From Microbacterium sp. APC 3901 (GTDB taxonomy: Bacteria; Actinomycetota; Actinomycetes; Actinomycetales; Microbacteriaceae), in the NCBI RefSeq assembly GCF_030407765.1, contig NZ_JASDCU010000014.1, positions 1 through 64,000 of the forward strand: a stretch of DNA of 64,000 nt, read 5' to 3'. The notes under the pieces were generated by a model. The model ran no database searches. It saw only the letters and a program-made list of their open reading frames with translations, and had not been told where the DNA came from. Positions 20,369 to 31,409 of this stretch are shown here, piece by piece. Numbering within the stretch: position 1 is the stretch's first letter; each line of letters begins with the position of its first letter. The translations under genes were made by a program, and so were the position numbers.

Positions 20369-20896
20369 ATGAGCGCCCGCGGTGAGAACCGCGAGACCCA
20401 GAGGAACGAAGCCTTCACTCGGCTCTTCGACGCCAACTGGGCAGCGGTCAGACATCATGTCGAAGGTGTCGTCGAAGACCCCGCGGAGGTCACCGAGATA
20501 GTCTCGGAGATCTTCCTCGTGGCGTGGTCCCGACTCATCCCGACGAAGCCGATGGATCGGATCTGGTTGATCCGCGCGGCGGACCGGGTTCTCAGCGGTC
20601 GATCGGGCCGCTCGACTTTCAGACGTACGGCCATCGATGCCGTGCATGGCGGAGTGTCGGGCGACGAGGCGCCTCCCGATCTGACGATGCGCGCGAGAGT
20701 TCTCGCAGCACTGGCCACCCTCACCGGGCGTGAGCGGCGTATCATCATGCTGAAGTACTGGGATGGGCTCGCGGTGGGGGAGATCGCTGAGTTGCTGCGC
20801 AGTCCGCGTGTCCGAGTACGGAGAAGGCTGTTGCGCGCCGAAATGAAGCTGCGCTCGGAGCTCGGACTGGAGGGGCGGGAGGATCATGTCGACTGA
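20369..20896 (+). CDS. ECF-type RNA polymerase sigma factor
   Basis: A 175-residue sigma-70 family protein with a region 2-like segment (AFTRLFDANWAAVRHHV to IVSEIFLVAWSRL) and a region 4 helix-turn-helix (LTGRERRIIMLKYWDGLAVGEIAELLRSPRVRVRRRLLRAE). Region 2 is recognisable but divergent. The ATG is preceded by GAGAGAG. It overlaps the next gene by 11 bases, the usual arrangement of sigma and anti-sigma genes. The cognate promoter and signal are unknown. Confidence 0.88.
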   Translation: MSARGENRETQRNEAFTRLFDANWAAVRHHVEGVVEDPAEVTEIVSEIFLVAWSRLIPTKPMDRIWLIRAADRVLSGRSGRSTFRRTAIDAVHGGVSGDEAPPDLTMRARVLAALATLTGRERRIIMLKYWDGLAVGEIAELLRSPRVRVRRRLLRAEMKLRSELGLEGREDHVD

Positions 20897-21869
20897 CGAC
20901 CTGCTGCTTGAACGTGTCCTCACGCAGGCGGATCCTGCACGGACGCCACGCGATGCGAAGCCGGATGCTGCAGCGGAGCGGACTCGGGACCGGATCCTCC
21001 GGAACGCTGCGAAGCCTCGGCCTCGACGCAGGCGCGCACTGGGGTGGGCTTCGGGCATCGTGATGGCGGCAGCAGCGACGGTCGTCGCCGTCGCCGTCCT
21101 GGTTCCCCAGGGCGCGGCGGTCGCAGGCTCACCTGCACCGCTGGACTTCTCGGGCGGTCAGAGCGCTGCCGAGACGTTGGACACGGCGCGGACGACGCTG
21201 AGCGCGGCGCCTGGCCCCGCCGATCCGGAGCGTGTCGTGCGGTCGGCGACGTGGGGACTGGACATCAACGGCAGCACCGGAGCGACGAAGGTCGTGCCGC
21301 AGCTCACGACTCTTCGCTGGGAGCCCGACCTCTCGGGCCGGATGGTCTCGGTGAGGGGAGTGCCGTACGACCCCACGGACGCGTCGGCGAACATCGGCGC
21401 CGAGATCAGCAGCTCCGGTGAGGTCATCGTCGATCTGCCGATCGAGCCAGGCCAGTTCGCGACCCCCGTTCCCGACGTCTTCGGCGACTCCCGCGAGGAC
21501 GTATCCGCCGCCCTCATGGCGTTCGGTATGCCGTCCGATCCGACCGGGTCCGAGGTCGTCGCTGCCGCGACATCGGTGCTCGACCAGTGGACCCTCACGA
21601 ACGCCCAGGAGTCGCACGTGCTCGACGTCCTCGCGGATGCCGACGGGGTGGAGGCGCTCGGCACCACCACCGACCGCCTGGGACGCCAGGTCGCAGGGCT
21701 GCGAGTCATCACGTCGGACGGCGCTGCGAGCGACGTCGTGCTCCTGTCCCTCGACACGGGGAGGATCGTCGGTGTGGAGCGGACCAACCTCATCGCGAAC
21801 GACCTGATAGCCGGCGGTGCGATCATCTCGTACACGATGTGGGACGTCGATGAGGATCTCGTGGGATGA
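20886..21869 (+). CDS. single-pass membrane protein in the anti-sigma position
   Basis: A 327-residue protein with an N-terminal cytoplasmic part of about 50 residues rich in Arg and Asp, one membrane helix at about residues 55-75 (IVMAAAATVVAVAVLV), and a long extracytoplasmic domain of about 240 residues. It resembles CU044_5270-type proteins of actinobacteria. There is no His-x3-Cys-x2-Cys zinc motif, so it is not a ZAS-type anti-sigma factor. Position and topology suggest that it senses something outside and controls the sigma factor, but this is inference. Confidence 0.7.
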   Translation: MSTDDLLLERVLTQADPARTPRDAKPDAAAERTRDRILRNAAKPRPRRRRALGWASGIVMAAAATVVAVAVLVPQGAAVAGSPAPLDFSGGQSAAETLDTARTTLSAAPGPADPERVVRSATWGLDINGSTGATKVVPQLTTLRWEPDLSGRMVSVRGVPYDPTDASANIGAEISSSGEVIVDLPIEPGQFATPVPDVFGDSREDVSAALMAFGMPSDPTGSEVVAAATSVLDQWTLTNAQESHVLDVLADADGVEALGTTTDRLGRQVAGLRVITSDGAASDVVLLSLDTGRIVGVERTNLIANDLIAGGAIISYTMWDVDEDLVG

Positions 21870-22357
21870 GACGGCGAAGGATGCTCGCAGCCGCAGCCGC
21901 AGTCGGCGGTCTGCTCACCGCGCTCATGCTGGGGACTCCTGCATTCGCGGATGCCGGAGCAGACACACGCGACCGCGTCGACCCGCTGATCCTCGAAGTG
22001 ATGGCCGAGGTTCCCGGCGGTGTGATCATCGACGCGCAGCATGCCGTATGGTTCCGGCTGGGGATGGAGCTCGTCGCCGCCGAGCAGCCCCGCGCCGAGT
22101 CGACGGCTTCGGTGGGCAGTTGCGCGACCGGCACCGTGTGCGTCTACACCGGATCGTCGTTGGGCGGCGCCAAGCTGAGCTGGAGCGCCTGCGGGGTGCT
22201 CCCGATCCCGTCGTCATTCTCGGCGAAGTCGATCGCGGACGCACGGTCGGGGGGATACGCGCAGGCGCGCAACGGCACGACGGTGCTCGCCACCGCCCTC
22301 GCAGGCGGCTGGGCCAACGTCGGTGGGACGTCGACCAACGTCCGCTGCGTGCTCTGA
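21866..22357 (+). CDS. secreted protein with a peptidase inhibitor I36/crystallin-like domain
   Basis: A 163-residue exported protein. A signal peptide with an RRRR start and an AFA cleavage site is followed by a linker and a C-terminal domain with four cysteines (GSC, TVC, SAC, VRC) and the VCVYTGSSLGGAKLSW motif of the streptomycete metalloprotease-inhibitor I36 fold. Inhibitory activity is not proven by sequence. It overlaps the membrane protein gene (ATGA), so it is the third member of the sigma operon and may be its effector or the sensed ligand. Confidence 0.75.
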   Translation: MRRRRMLAAAAAVGGLLTALMLGTPAFADAGADTRDRVDPLILEVMAEVPGGVIIDAQHAVWFRLGMELVAAEQPRAESTASVGSCATGTVCVYTGSSLGGAKLSWSACGVLPIPSSFSAKSIADARSGGYAQARNGTTVLATALAGGWANVGGTSTNVRCVL

Positions 22358-22372
22358 GGATAGAGTCGCGGC

Positions 22373-23323
22373 ATGACACTCGCACAGCACTGGATCGCGT
22401 CGTCGTGGGGTGCCCCTGAGACGTGGGATTTCGTCGAGCACGAGGTGTCGCCACCGGGCCCCGGTGAGGTCGTCATCCGTGTGCACGCGGCCGGCGTGAA
22501 CCCGGCGGACGCCAAGCACGTGGCGTCCGCGCGCTCGGGAGCGCAGCTCCCGGTGCCTATCGGCTACGAGGTCTCCGGTCGGATCAGCGCGATCGGACCG
22601 GACACCCGGATCGGATCCGGCGAGGCGGCCGTGGGCGACGAGGTCATCGCCTTCCGCGTCCGCGGAGGATATGCGACCGAGCTGGCCGTCCCCGCAGAGA
22701 AGGTCTTCGCGAAGCCGACGCCCCTGTCGCACCCCGAGGCGGCGAACCTGTTGCTGGCCGGCACCACGGCGGCTGAGATGCTCTGGGTCACCGGTGCCGC
22801 ACCGGGCGAGACGATCCTGCTGCACGGCGCATCAGGCGCCGTCGGCGTGAGCGTGCTGCAGCAGGCCGCTCTCCGCGGGATCCGGGTGATCGGCACGGCG
22901 AGCCCTGAGCGATTCGATGTCGTCCGGCGGTTCGGCGGAGTGCCCGTGCGTTATGGTTCCGGTCTGTCGGAGCGCGTCCGAGAGGCAGCGGGAGCGGCAG
23001 GCGTGTCGGCTGCCCTCGACACCGTCGGCACGGACGAGGCGATAGACGTCTCCCTGGGACTCGTCGGGGAACGCTCGCGGATCGTCACGATCGCGGCCTT
23101 CGGGCGAGCGGACTCTGACGGCCTCCTCGCGATCGCGGGTTCGATGCCCGCGAGCGCCCGCTTCCGCGACGGCGTCCGTCGTGAGCTGGTTGCGCTCGCG
23201 CAGAACGGGGACCTCGTCGTTCCGGTCGCGCGCACCTTTCCGCTGGAGGACGCGCCGGCCGCGCTCTCGCTGCTTGCAGGCGGGCACCCCGGAGGCAAAC
23301 TCGCTCTGATCCCGTCGCTGTGA
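22373..23323 (+). CDS. NADP-dependent quinone oxidoreductase-like alcohol dehydrogenase (MDR)
   Basis: A 316-residue medium-chain dehydrogenase/reductase. The GroES-like N-terminal half has HAAGVNPADAK, and the Rossmann half has LLHGASGAVGVSVLQQAA. The cysteine ligands of the structural and catalytic zincs are absent, as in zeta-crystallin-type quinone oxidoreductases. A TAGAGT hexamer lies exactly 6 nt before the ATG, so it is probably transcribed separately from the sigma operon as a leaderless message. Confidence 0.88.
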   Translation: MTLAQHWIASSWGAPETWDFVEHEVSPPGPGEVVIRVHAAGVNPADAKHVASARSGAQLPVPIGYEVSGRISAIGPDTRIGSGEAAVGDEVIAFRVRGGYATELAVPAEKVFAKPTPLSHPEAANLLLAGTTAAEMLWVTGAAPGETILLHGASGAVGVSVLQQAALRGIRVIGTASPERFDVVRRFGGVPVRYGSGLSERVREAAGAAGVSAALDTVGTDEAIDVSLGLVGERSRIVTIAAFGRADSDGLLAIAGSMPASARFRDGVRRELVALAQNGDLVVPVARTFPLEDAPAALSLLAGGHPGGKLALIPSL

Positions 23324-23364
23324 TCGCGCCGCAGGACCGGGCCGACGGAGCCCAGCGATCCTGC

Positions 23365-23370
23365 TAGCAT
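23365..23370 (+). promoter_or_regulatory. -10 element of the leuA leader transcript
   Basis: TAGCAT, preceded by TGC in extended -10 fashion (TGCTAGCAT), ends 6 nt before the leader-peptide ATG. Transcription would then start at or next to that ATG. Confidence 0.6.
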
Positions 23371-23376
23371 GGCCGC

Positions 23377-23403
23377 ATGCCTTTCGGCGGTCTGCTTCTT
23401 CTT

Positions 23404-23424
<21 letters not shown>
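23377..23424 (+). CDS. leuA leader peptide (Leu-rich, 15 codons)
   Basis: The short frame reads MPFGGLLLLSCRDES and contains four consecutive leucine codons (CTG CTT CTT CTT), the hallmark of leucine-responsive attenuation. There is no ribosome-binding site, and a -10 hexamer 6 nt upstream implies a leaderless leader message. The codons just after the Leu run form the left arm of a strong hairpin, so ribosome stalling at Leu codons would change the RNA fold in front of leuA. Leader-controlled leuA is known in actinobacteria. Confidence 0.85.
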
Positions 23425-25251
<1,827 letters not shown>

Positions 25252-25265
25252 CATGAGCGCGCAGG

Positions 25266-25301
25266 AACGCCCCGTCCGATCTCATCATCGGACGGGGCGT
25301 T
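25266..25301. terminator. bidirectional terminator between leuA and the TRIC gene
   Basis: A perfect 15-bp stem (AACGCCCCGTCCGAT with its complement) has a 6-nt loop and lies 14 bases past the leuA stop and 10 bases past the convergent gene's stop. The ends are AA/TT-flanked (GCGTTTCGTC on the plus strand), so it can serve both genes. Confidence 0.88.
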
Positions 25302-25311
25302 TCGTCTGCGG

Positions 25312-26007
25312 TCACTCGGCGCTGGGCTTGATGATCGGGATCACACCGGTCTCGGCAGCGACCTTGCGGCGGTAGATGCGCCGCTGCTCGGGAAGTGAGA
25401 CGTCGAAGGTGACAGCGAGGATGCGGATGACGGTGGTCACGGCGATGCCGATCACTGCGGCGATCGTTATGGGCATGCCCAACGCCACGGCGATCACGAT
25501 GAACGTGCAGCCGGCTCCGGCGGCGACCGCGTAGAGCGAGCCGACGTGCATGATCGCGGTCGGGAGCCCCATGAGCATGTCACGCAGCACGCTGCCACCC
25601 ACGGCCGCGCACACGCCGATGAAGACGGCGGGAACCTCGGGGATGCCGAAAGCGAGCGCCTTGCTGGTCCCGAAGGCGCCGAACATGCCGATCACCACGG
25701 CGTCGAGTACGACGATCGCCGTGTTCAGACGGCTGAACAGTCCCGCCAGCAGCATGCCCAGGAGAGCTGCGCCGCCCGCGGTCACCAGATACCACTGGTT
25801 CTGCAGCGTGGCCGGGGTCTGCCCGAGCAGGATGTCGCGGATGAGACCGCCGCCCATGCCGATCATGATGCCGATGATCGCGACACCGAGCCAGTCGAGG
25901 CGTCGTTGCCCCTGGAATCCCGAGGCGAACATCGCTCCCTGGACCCCGCCGAGGCCGACGCCGAGCAGGTCCGCCCAGAGCGGAATGATGAAGAGCGGTT
26001 CGGTCAC
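25312..26007 (-). CDS. trimeric intracellular cation (TRIC) channel family protein (UPF0126)
   Basis: A 231-residue membrane protein with about seven helices in two repeats. Each repeat carries the family GG-x2-RD motif ([13 protein letters not shown] and [11 protein letters not shown]). Bacterial TRIC relatives conduct monovalent cations, and the physiological role is unclear. I set the start at a GTG ([13 protein letters not shown]) with AGGAGA 8 nt upstream, rather than at the longer frame. It diverges from recO with only 34 bases between. Confidence 0.9.
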   Translation of the reverse strand: MTEPLFIIPLWADLLGVGLGGVQGAMFASGFQGQRRLDWLGVAIIGIMIGMGGGLIRDILLGQTPATLQNQWYLVTAGGAALLGMLLAGLFSRLNTAIVVLDAVVIGMFGAFGTSKALAFGIPEVPAVFIGVCAAVGGSVLRDMLMGLPTAIMHVGSLYAVAAGAGCTFIVIAVALGMPITIAAVIGIAVTTVIRILAVTFDVSLPEQRRIYRRKVAAETGVIPIIKPSAE

Positions 26008-26041
26008 GCCTCTATTCTCCTGCACGGAGGATAATCGAACG

Positions 26042-26788
26042 GTGCCCACCTACCGAGACGAAGCGGTGATCCTGCGCACCCACAAGCTGGGTGAGGCCGA
26101 TCGCATCGTCACCATGCTCTCTCGACGGCACGGCAAGATCCGCGCGGTCGCGAAGGGCGTGCGACGCACGTCGTCGAAGTTCGGCTCGCGTCTCGAGCCG
26201 TTCATGGTCGCCGACGTACAGCTGTATCAGGGGCGCACCCTCGATATCGTGCAGCAGGCGGAGTCGCTCGGGTCTTACGGGTCCGACATCGCTGCGCACT
26301 ACGACCGATTCACCTCGGCGAACGCGATGGTCGAGACCGCTGATCGACTCAGTGATTCCGAGGCGACGCCCGATCAGTACCTGCTGCTGGTGGGTGGGCT
26401 GCGTGCACTGTCGCGGGGCGAGCATTCCCCTCGCAGCATCCTCGACTCCTATCTTCTGCGCGTCATGGCGTTGTCCGGATGGGCTCCATCCCTCGGTGAC
26501 TGCGCGCGGTGCGCCACTCCCGGGCCTCATGCGCACTTCGTCGGGCAGCTCGGTGGAGCCGTGTGCCCGAACTGTGCGCCCGCGGGCAGCCCGAAGGTCG
26601 CGGAGAAGACCCTGTCGCTGCTGCGGTCGCTCATGGCCGGTGAGTGGGAGACGATCGATGCGGCTCCGCACGCCGACAACGCCGCCGCATCCGGTCTCGT
26701 CGCCGCGTACGCCCAATGGCACCTGGAGCGTGGTATCCGCTCCCTCGAGCACCTCGTGGCCGACATCCCCCGAGAAGGAGCACGGTGA
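26042..26788 (+). CDS. recO: DNA repair protein RecO
   Basis: A 248-residue RecO that loads RecA at gaps with RecR. It has an N-terminal OB fold ([22 protein letters not shown]) and a C-terminal helical domain with a four-cysteine zinc site (CARC, CPNC). The start codon is GTG, and a GATAAT hexamer lies 6 nt upstream, so this message is probably leaderless. Its stop overlaps the next start as GTGA, coupling it to the prenyltransferase gene, a common actinobacterial order. Confidence 0.95.
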   Translation: MPTYRDEAVILRTHKLGEADRIVTMLSRRHGKIRAVAKGVRRTSSKFGSRLEPFMVADVQLYQGRTLDIVQQAESLGSYGSDIAAHYDRFTSANAMVETADRLSDSEATPDQYLLLVGGLRALSRGEHSPRSILDSYLLRVMALSGWAPSLGDCARCATPGPHAHFVGQLGGAVCPNCAPAGSPKVAEKTLSLLRSLMAGEWETIDAAPHADNAAASGLVAAYAQWHLERGIRSLEHLVADIPREGAR

Positions 26789-27588
26789 GTCCCAAGCCCT
26801 ACACGCACAAGGATGCCGTGGCGTATCGCCCGCTCGACTGGACGGGAGTCCATCCACCGACCTTCCGATCGGTGCCCGAGCACGTCGCGATCGTCATGGA
26901 CGGCAACGGCAGGTGGGCGAATCGTCGTGGCCTCAGCCGCGTCGAAGGACACAAGGCCGGGGAGGAGGTGCTTCTCGACGTCGTCGCCGGTGCGATCCAG
27001 GCAGGGGTCAAGCACCTCTCCGTCTACGCGTTCTCGACCGAGAACTGGGCGCGCTCTCCCGAAGAGGTGCGATTCCTCATGGGATACAACCGCGATGTCC
27101 TGCATCGTCGACGAGATCAACTGAACGAGTGGGGCGTGAGGGTCCGATGGGCCGGCCGCAAGCCGCGACTGTGGGGCAGCGTCATCAAGGAGCTGCAGTA
27201 CGCCGAGCAGCTCACGAAGGACAATGGCGTCCTCACGCTCACGATGTGCGTGAACTACGGCGGACGTGTCGAGCTGGTCGACGCGATGCGGTCGATCGCC
27301 GCCGATGTCGCAGCCGGCCGGGTGAAGCCGAACGCGATCTCCGAGAAGATGATCCGCCGCAACCTCTATGTGCCGGACATGCCGGACGTCGACCTGTTCC
27401 TGCGCAGCTCGGGCGAGCAGCGCACCTCCAACTTCCTGCTGTGGCAGGCGGCCTACGCCGAGATGGTGTTCCTCGACACGCTCTGGCCCGACTTCTCGCG
27501 TGAGGAGCTGTGGCGTGCGATCGAGATCTATCTGTCGCGCGATCGCCGTTTCGGTGGGGCGATCGACACCCCTGACGCTTCCGCCTGA
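26785..27588 (+). CDS. uppS: isoprenyl transferase (undecaprenyl/decaprenyl diphosphate synthase family)
   Basis: A 267-residue cis-prenyltransferase that makes the polyprenyl carrier for peptidoglycan. Motifs present are [26 protein letters not shown] and the C-terminal [18 protein letters not shown] with FLDTLWPDF. The product chain length cannot be judged from sequence, since actinobacteria often carry two such enzymes. The GTG start overlaps recO. The last 61 bases overlap the convergent kinase-like gene. Confidence 0.92.
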   Translation: MSPKPYTHKDAVAYRPLDWTGVHPPTFRSVPEHVAIVMDGNGRWANRRGLSRVEGHKAGEEVLLDVVAGAIQAGVKHLSVYAFSTENWARSPEEVRFLMGYNRDVLHRRRDQLNEWGVRVRWAGRKPRLWGSVIKELQYAEQLTKDNGVLTLTMCVNYGGRVELVDAMRSIAADVAAGRVKPNAISEKMIRRNLYVPDMPDVDLFLRSSGEQRTSNFLLWQAAYAEMVFLDTLWPDFSREELWRAIEIYLSRDRRFGGAIDTPDASA

Positions 27589-28139
27589 GCTCGCAGCCAT
27601 CTCTCCGTCTCGCGGGGGTGCCGCAGGCGCACGATCGTGAGGTGCGGGTGGTCGCCGGTGACCTCCGGCATCCGTTCCGCCCATTTATACAGAGTCTTCG
27701 TCTGCCAGGCGATGATGTTCTCCTCGGGATCACCCCGGAACATCTTCCAGATCGGCTTCTCGACGTTGTCGTTCCACATCCGGGTGCGCAGGACACTGCG
27801 CCCGATCGTCCGCCGCAGCAGACGCGTGCGCACCACGCGGTAGGGATAGTCCAGCCAGAGCACGACGTGGGCGCGTGGAGCGAGGATCTCGTCGGTGCCC
27901 TTGCTCGTGTACTGCCACTCGGTGACCCAGCGATCCTCGGCGGCGAAGGCTCGAACGTCGTGGAGGAAGGACGGACGCGGGGTCCAGTTCTCGCCGTGGA
28001 ACAGCCCGTCGATCTCGACATGCCGAAGCTGCCACAGTTCTGCCACGCGCCGCGCGAGCGTCGTCTTGCCGGATCCGGTCACGCCAGCGATCAACACCCG
28101 CTCGGGCCGCATCGGCAACGGATCGTCGGCAGTGAGCAT
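27528..28139 (-). CDS. P-loop kinase-like protein (adenylate kinase/topology-modulation type)
   Basis: A 203-residue P-loop protein. Walker A is GVTGSGKTT near the N-terminus, the nucleotide-monophosphate-like [11 protein letters not shown] follows, then LWLDYPY, and an Arg-rich lid ([15 protein letters not shown]). Such proteins are annotated as topology modulation (FlaR-like) or adenylate kinase-like, and the true substrate is unknown. A TAGGAT hexamer is 6 nt before the ATG, so it is leaderless. The basic C-terminal tail lies in the overlap with uppS. Confidence 0.82.
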   Translation of the reverse strand: MLTADDPLPMRPERVLIAGVTGSGKTTLARRVAELWQLRHVEIDGLFHGENWTPRPSFLHDVRAFAAEDRWVTEWQYTSKGTDEILAPRAHVVLWLDYPYRVVRTRLLRRTIGRSVLRTRMWNDNVEKPIWKMFRGDPEENIIAWQTKTLYKWAERMPEVTGDHPHLTIVRLRHPRETERWLRAQAEASGVSIAPPKRRSRDR

Positions 28140-28192
28140 CCGAGAATCCTACCGACGGAATAGCGCATAGGTGCATACGGTTGGATGTCAGT

Positions 28193-28879
28193 GTGAGTGA
28201 AGCCATCTCGATTGACATCTGGTCCGACATCGCCTGCCCGTGGTGCTACATCGGCAAGCGCAACCTCGAGAAGGGACTCGAAGCCGTCGCCGGCGACGAC
28301 GACGCCCCGCAGGTGAACATCACCTTCCACTCGTTCGAGCTCTCGCCCGACACCCCCGTCGACTTCGACGGCGATGAGATCGACTTCCTCGCCGGTCACA
28401 AGGGCATGCCTCGTGAGCAGGTCGAGCAGATGCTCTCGCACGTCACCGGGGTCGCCGAGAACGCCGGGCTCGCGTACCGTTTCGACCTGCTGCAGCACAC
28501 GAACACGGTGAAGGCGCATGAGCTTCTGCACTTCGCGAAGGAGCAGGGCGTGCAGCACGAGATGGAGGAGCGGCTCATGTCCGCATACTTCACGGAGGGC
28601 AAGCACGTCGGTCGCATCGACGACCTCGTCGAGCTCGCGGTCGAGGTGGGGCTGAATCCCGACGACACGCGTGAGGCGCTCGTCTCGGCGCGTCACCTGG
28701 CCGATGTCCGTCAGGATCAGGCCCAGGCCCAGGCTTACGGCATCCAGGGCGTCCCGTTCTTCGTGATCGACGGACAGTACGGCATCAGCGGCGCGCAGCC
28801 GCCCGCCGCGTTCGAGAACGTTCTTCGCGACCTCTGGTCGAAGCGCGGCGAGGCCGAGCCCGAGGCCGCGGCGGTCTAG
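28193..28879 (+). CDS. DsbA family oxidoreductase (FrnE-like)
   Basis: A 228-residue thioredoxin-fold protein with the active-site motif CPWC in WSDIACPWCYIGKR, an inserted helical domain, and the cis-proline region GIQGVPFFVIDGQYGISGAQP. There is no signal peptide, so it belongs to the cytoplasmic FrnE/2-hydroxychromene isomerase-like branch that acts in thiol redox or polyketide-type chemistry. I took the GTG giving MSEAISIDIW; an in-frame TTG four codons up is an alternative. Its stop overlaps the convergent gene by 4 bases. Confidence 0.88.
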   Translation: MSEAISIDIWSDIACPWCYIGKRNLEKGLEAVAGDDDAPQVNITFHSFELSPDTPVDFDGDEIDFLAGHKGMPREQVEQMLSHVTGVAENAGLAYRFDLLQHTNTVKAHELLHFAKEQGVQHEMEERLMSAYFTEGKHVGRIDDLVELAVEVGLNPDDTREALVSARHLADVRQDQAQAQAYGIQGVPFFVIDGQYGISGAQPPAAFENVLRDLWSKRGEAEPEAAAV

Positions 28880-29661
28880 CGGTCGCGCTCCGCCGGAGAA
28901 GAAGCGGGCGGCGGCGCGGTCAACGCGTCGACCCAGGTCTGCTGATTCGTCCCGACATAGTCGACCACTGCAGCCCAGTGCGAGCCGTGGCCATCCGCGA
29001 ACATGGATGACCACGGCTCACGGCTCTGTGCATGCGCGGTGGTCAGCAGCTCGAGCATCGCGGCGGCGCGTCGGTGCATCATCGCGGGCAGCCGGGTCCT
29101 GAGCTCGCCGGAGGCGCCGTAACCGTCGACGAACGCACGAAGGCGCCCGGCCGCGAGTTCCGGGGCGATGTCGACCGCCGAGAGCGTGAACGCCTGAGCC
29201 GCATAGGCGAGATCCCAGACGCGGGTGCTCGGGGCCGCAGCATCCCAGTCGATGAAGACCCACCGGTCCCCGATGACGAGGTTCCACGGCGCGAGGTCGT
29301 TATGGCAGATGATCTCCGCATCCGGTGCAGGGATGGCGGTATCCCAGCGCGCATCGGCCGGGGGAGAGAACGTCTCGCTCGCGTCGTGTATCGCCCGCAC
29401 GATCGCGCCGACGCGTCGCAACCCGTCGGCGCTCAGCGTTCCGGCGTCGATCGCAAGCGGACCCGGTATGAACTCGATGCGCTGGCGTCCTCGTTCGTCC
29501 TGACCGAGCGGCGTCGGAACATCGACACCGCGCTCTCGCACATGCGACATGAAGGCATGAACGCTCGGCGTCGAGGCGGTCCACTTCTTGCGGACGGTGT
29601 CGCCGGCCCGCGTGACGGTGCCGCTCGCATTCCCGCCGGACAGCGTCTGCTCGTCGCCCAT
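28876..29661 (-). CDS. aminoglycoside phosphotransferase (APH) family protein
   Basis: A 261-residue protein of the APH/choline kinase fold. The catalytic loop is ICHNDLAPWNLV and the metal-binding motif is FIDWDAA. The N-terminal lobe is short (SGGNASGTVTRAGDTVRKK). Family members phosphorylate sugars, amino alcohols or antibiotics. Nothing here links it to resistance, and a metabolic kinase is more likely. A TAGTGT hexamer 6 nt before the ATG indicates a leaderless message. Confidence 0.85.
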   Translation of the reverse strand: MGDEQTLSGGNASGTVTRAGDTVRKKWTASTPSVHAFMSHVRERGVDVPTPLGQDERGRQRIEFIPGPLAIDAGTLSADGLRRVGAIVRAIHDASETFSPPADARWDTAIPAPDAEIICHNDLAPWNLVIGDRWVFIDWDAAAPSTRVWDLAYAAQAFTLSAVDIAPELAAGRLRAFVDGYGASGELRTRLPAMMHRRAAAMLELLTTAHAQSREPWSSMFADGHGSHWAAVVDYVGTNQQTWVDALTAPPPASSPAERDR

Positions 29662-29700
29662 TCACCGACACTATCGAGTCGACGGGAACGACGCGGCGGT

Positions 29701-30195
29701 CTAGCGGGTCAGCGCGCCCTCGATCGCTGCGACGATCTCGGGGTCGTTCGGCTTCTGCTTCGGGCGGAAGCGCACGACCTCCCCATCCGGCAGCACGAGG
29801 AACTTCTCGAAGTTCCACTCGACGCGGCCGGCCTTGCCGCCGGCATCCGGAGTCTCCTTCAGCGTCTTGTAGAGCTCGGTGGCGTTCTTGCCGTTGACCT
29901 TCACCTTGTCGTTGATGGGGAACGTCACACCGTAGGTGGTGGAGCAGAACTCCATGATCTGATCGACCGATCCCGGCTCCTGACCGAAGAACTGGTTGCA
30001 GGGGAATCCGACGACGCTGAACCCGCGGTCGCCGTAGAGACGCTGCAGTTCTTCGAGCTGCTCGTACTGGGGGGTGAGGCCGCACTTCGACGCGACGTTC
30101 ACGACAAGCACCACGTCGGCACCCAGATCGTCGATCGTCTTCTCGTTGCCTTCGGCGTCTGTGAAGGGGATGGAGCGCACTGCAGGATCGGTCAT
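29701..30195 (-). CDS. glutathione peroxidase-type thiol peroxidase
   Basis: A 164-residue GPx-family peroxidase. The peroxidatic cysteine is in NVASKCGLTPQY (Cys, not selenocysteine), and the Gln and Trp of the catalytic site are in GFPCNQFFGQEPG and VEWNFEKFLV. Since actinobacteria lack glutathione, the reductant is probably thioredoxin or a mycothiol system, inferred from the family. The ATG giving MTDPAVR was chosen over a GTG two codons earlier because TAAGCT lies exactly 6 nt upstream. Confidence 0.92.
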   Translation of the reverse strand: MTDPAVRSIPFTDAEGNEKTIDDLGADVVLVVNVASKCGLTPQYEQLEELQRLYGDRGFSVVGFPCNQFFGQEPGSVDQIMEFCSTTYGVTFPINDKVKVNGKNATELYKTLKETPDAGGKAGRVEWNFEKFLVLPDGEVVRFRPKQKPNDPEIVAAIEGALTR

Positions 30196-30254
30196 ATTCA
30201 CAGCTTAGGTCGATGCGCCGATACCGGCTCCGTGTCTGGGAGAATGGAAGGGCC

Positions 30255-31409
30255 ATGACTCTCGCCACCTCCTCTGCTCGCACTCTCGACATCGGTCCGA
30301 TCGCTCTCGACGTGCCGGTCGTGCTCGCACCCATGGCGGGCATCACGAACACCGCTTTCCGTCGCCTCTGCCGCGAGTACGGTGCGGGGCTGTATGTGAG
30401 CGAGATGATCACGTCTCGAGCGCTGGTCGAGCGCAACGAGACGACGATGCGACTGATCCGCCATCACGAGTCCGAGACCCCGCGGTCGATCCAGCTCTAC
30501 GGCGTCGACCCGCACACCATCTCCGAGGCCGTCCGCATCATCGTCGCGGAAGACCACGCCGACCACATCGATCTGAACTTCGGCTGCCCGGTGCCCAAGG
30601 TCACGCGCAAGGGTGGGGGAGCGGCGCTGCCGTGGAAGAGCACGCTGTTCTCGCAGATCGTCACGCAGGCGGTCAAGGCCGCGGGCGACGTGCCGCTGAC
30701 CATCAAGATGCGCAAGGGCATCGATCCCGATCATCTGACGTACCTCGATGCGGGTCGCGCCGCCGAAGACGCGGGAGTCTCGGCGATCGCGCTGCACGCA
30801 CGCACGGCGAGCGAGTTCTACTCGGGCTTCGCCGACTGGAACGCGATCGGCGAGCTCAAGCAGGCGGTGACGAGTGTCCCCGTGCTCGGCAACGGCGACA
30901 TCTGGTCGGCCGACGATGCTGTGCGCATGATGCAGCAGACCGACTGCGACGGTGTGGTGGTCGGACGCGGGTGCCTCGGTCGCCCGTGGCTCTTCGGCGA
31001 GCTCGCCGCGGCGTTCGGCGCCGAGTCCCACCCGGTCGACGCGACTCTCGGCTTCGTGGCGGATGCGTTCCGTCGCCATGCCGAACTGCTGGTCGAGTTC
31101 TTCGAAGACGAGGACCGCGGATGCCGCGATGTGCGCAAGCACGTCGCGTGGTACTTCAAGGGCTACCCGGTCGGCGGCGACATCCGCACCGGGCTCGCGA
31201 CCGCATCGAGCCTGGCTGAGATCGACGATCTGCTCGGCCAGCTCGATCACACGGCTCCCTATCCCGGTGCCGACGCCGAAGGCCAGCGGGGCCGATCAGG
31301 ACGCCCGAAGCGACCGGCGCTGCCGGACAAGTGGCTGGAGTCGCGCGAGCTCGCGGCATCGGCATCCGAGATGATGCGAGGGGCGGAGATCGAGAACAGT
31401 GGCGGCTGA
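30255..31409 (+). CDS. dusB: tRNA-dihydrouridine synthase DusB
   Basis: A 384-residue FMN-dependent enzyme that reduces uridines in tRNA D-loops. The N-terminal TIM barrel has APMAGITNTAFRRL, the catalytic cysteine lies in NFGCPVPKVTRKGGG, and GRGCLGRPWLFGEL is at the phosphate site. The C-terminal helical domain is present. The start MTLATSS follows GGAAGGG. It overlaps the dGTPase gene by 11 bases and forms an operon with dgt and dnaG. Confidence 0.95.
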   Translation: MTLATSSARTLDIGPIALDVPVVLAPMAGITNTAFRRLCREYGAGLYVSEMITSRALVERNETTMRLIRHHESETPRSIQLYGVDPHTISEAVRIIVAEDHADHIDLNFGCPVPKVTRKGGGAALPWKSTLFSQIVTQAVKAAGDVPLTIKMRKGIDPDHLTYLDAGRAAEDAGVSAIALHARTASEFYSGFADWNAIGELKQAVTSVPVLGNGDIWSADDAVRMMQQTDCDGVVVGRGCLGRPWLFGELAAAFGAESHPVDATLGFVADAFRRHAELLVEFFEDEDRGCRDVRKHVAWYFKGYPVGGDIRTGLATASSLAEIDDLLGQLDHTAPYPGADAEGQRGRSGRPKRPALPDKWLESRELAASASEMMRGAEIENSGG

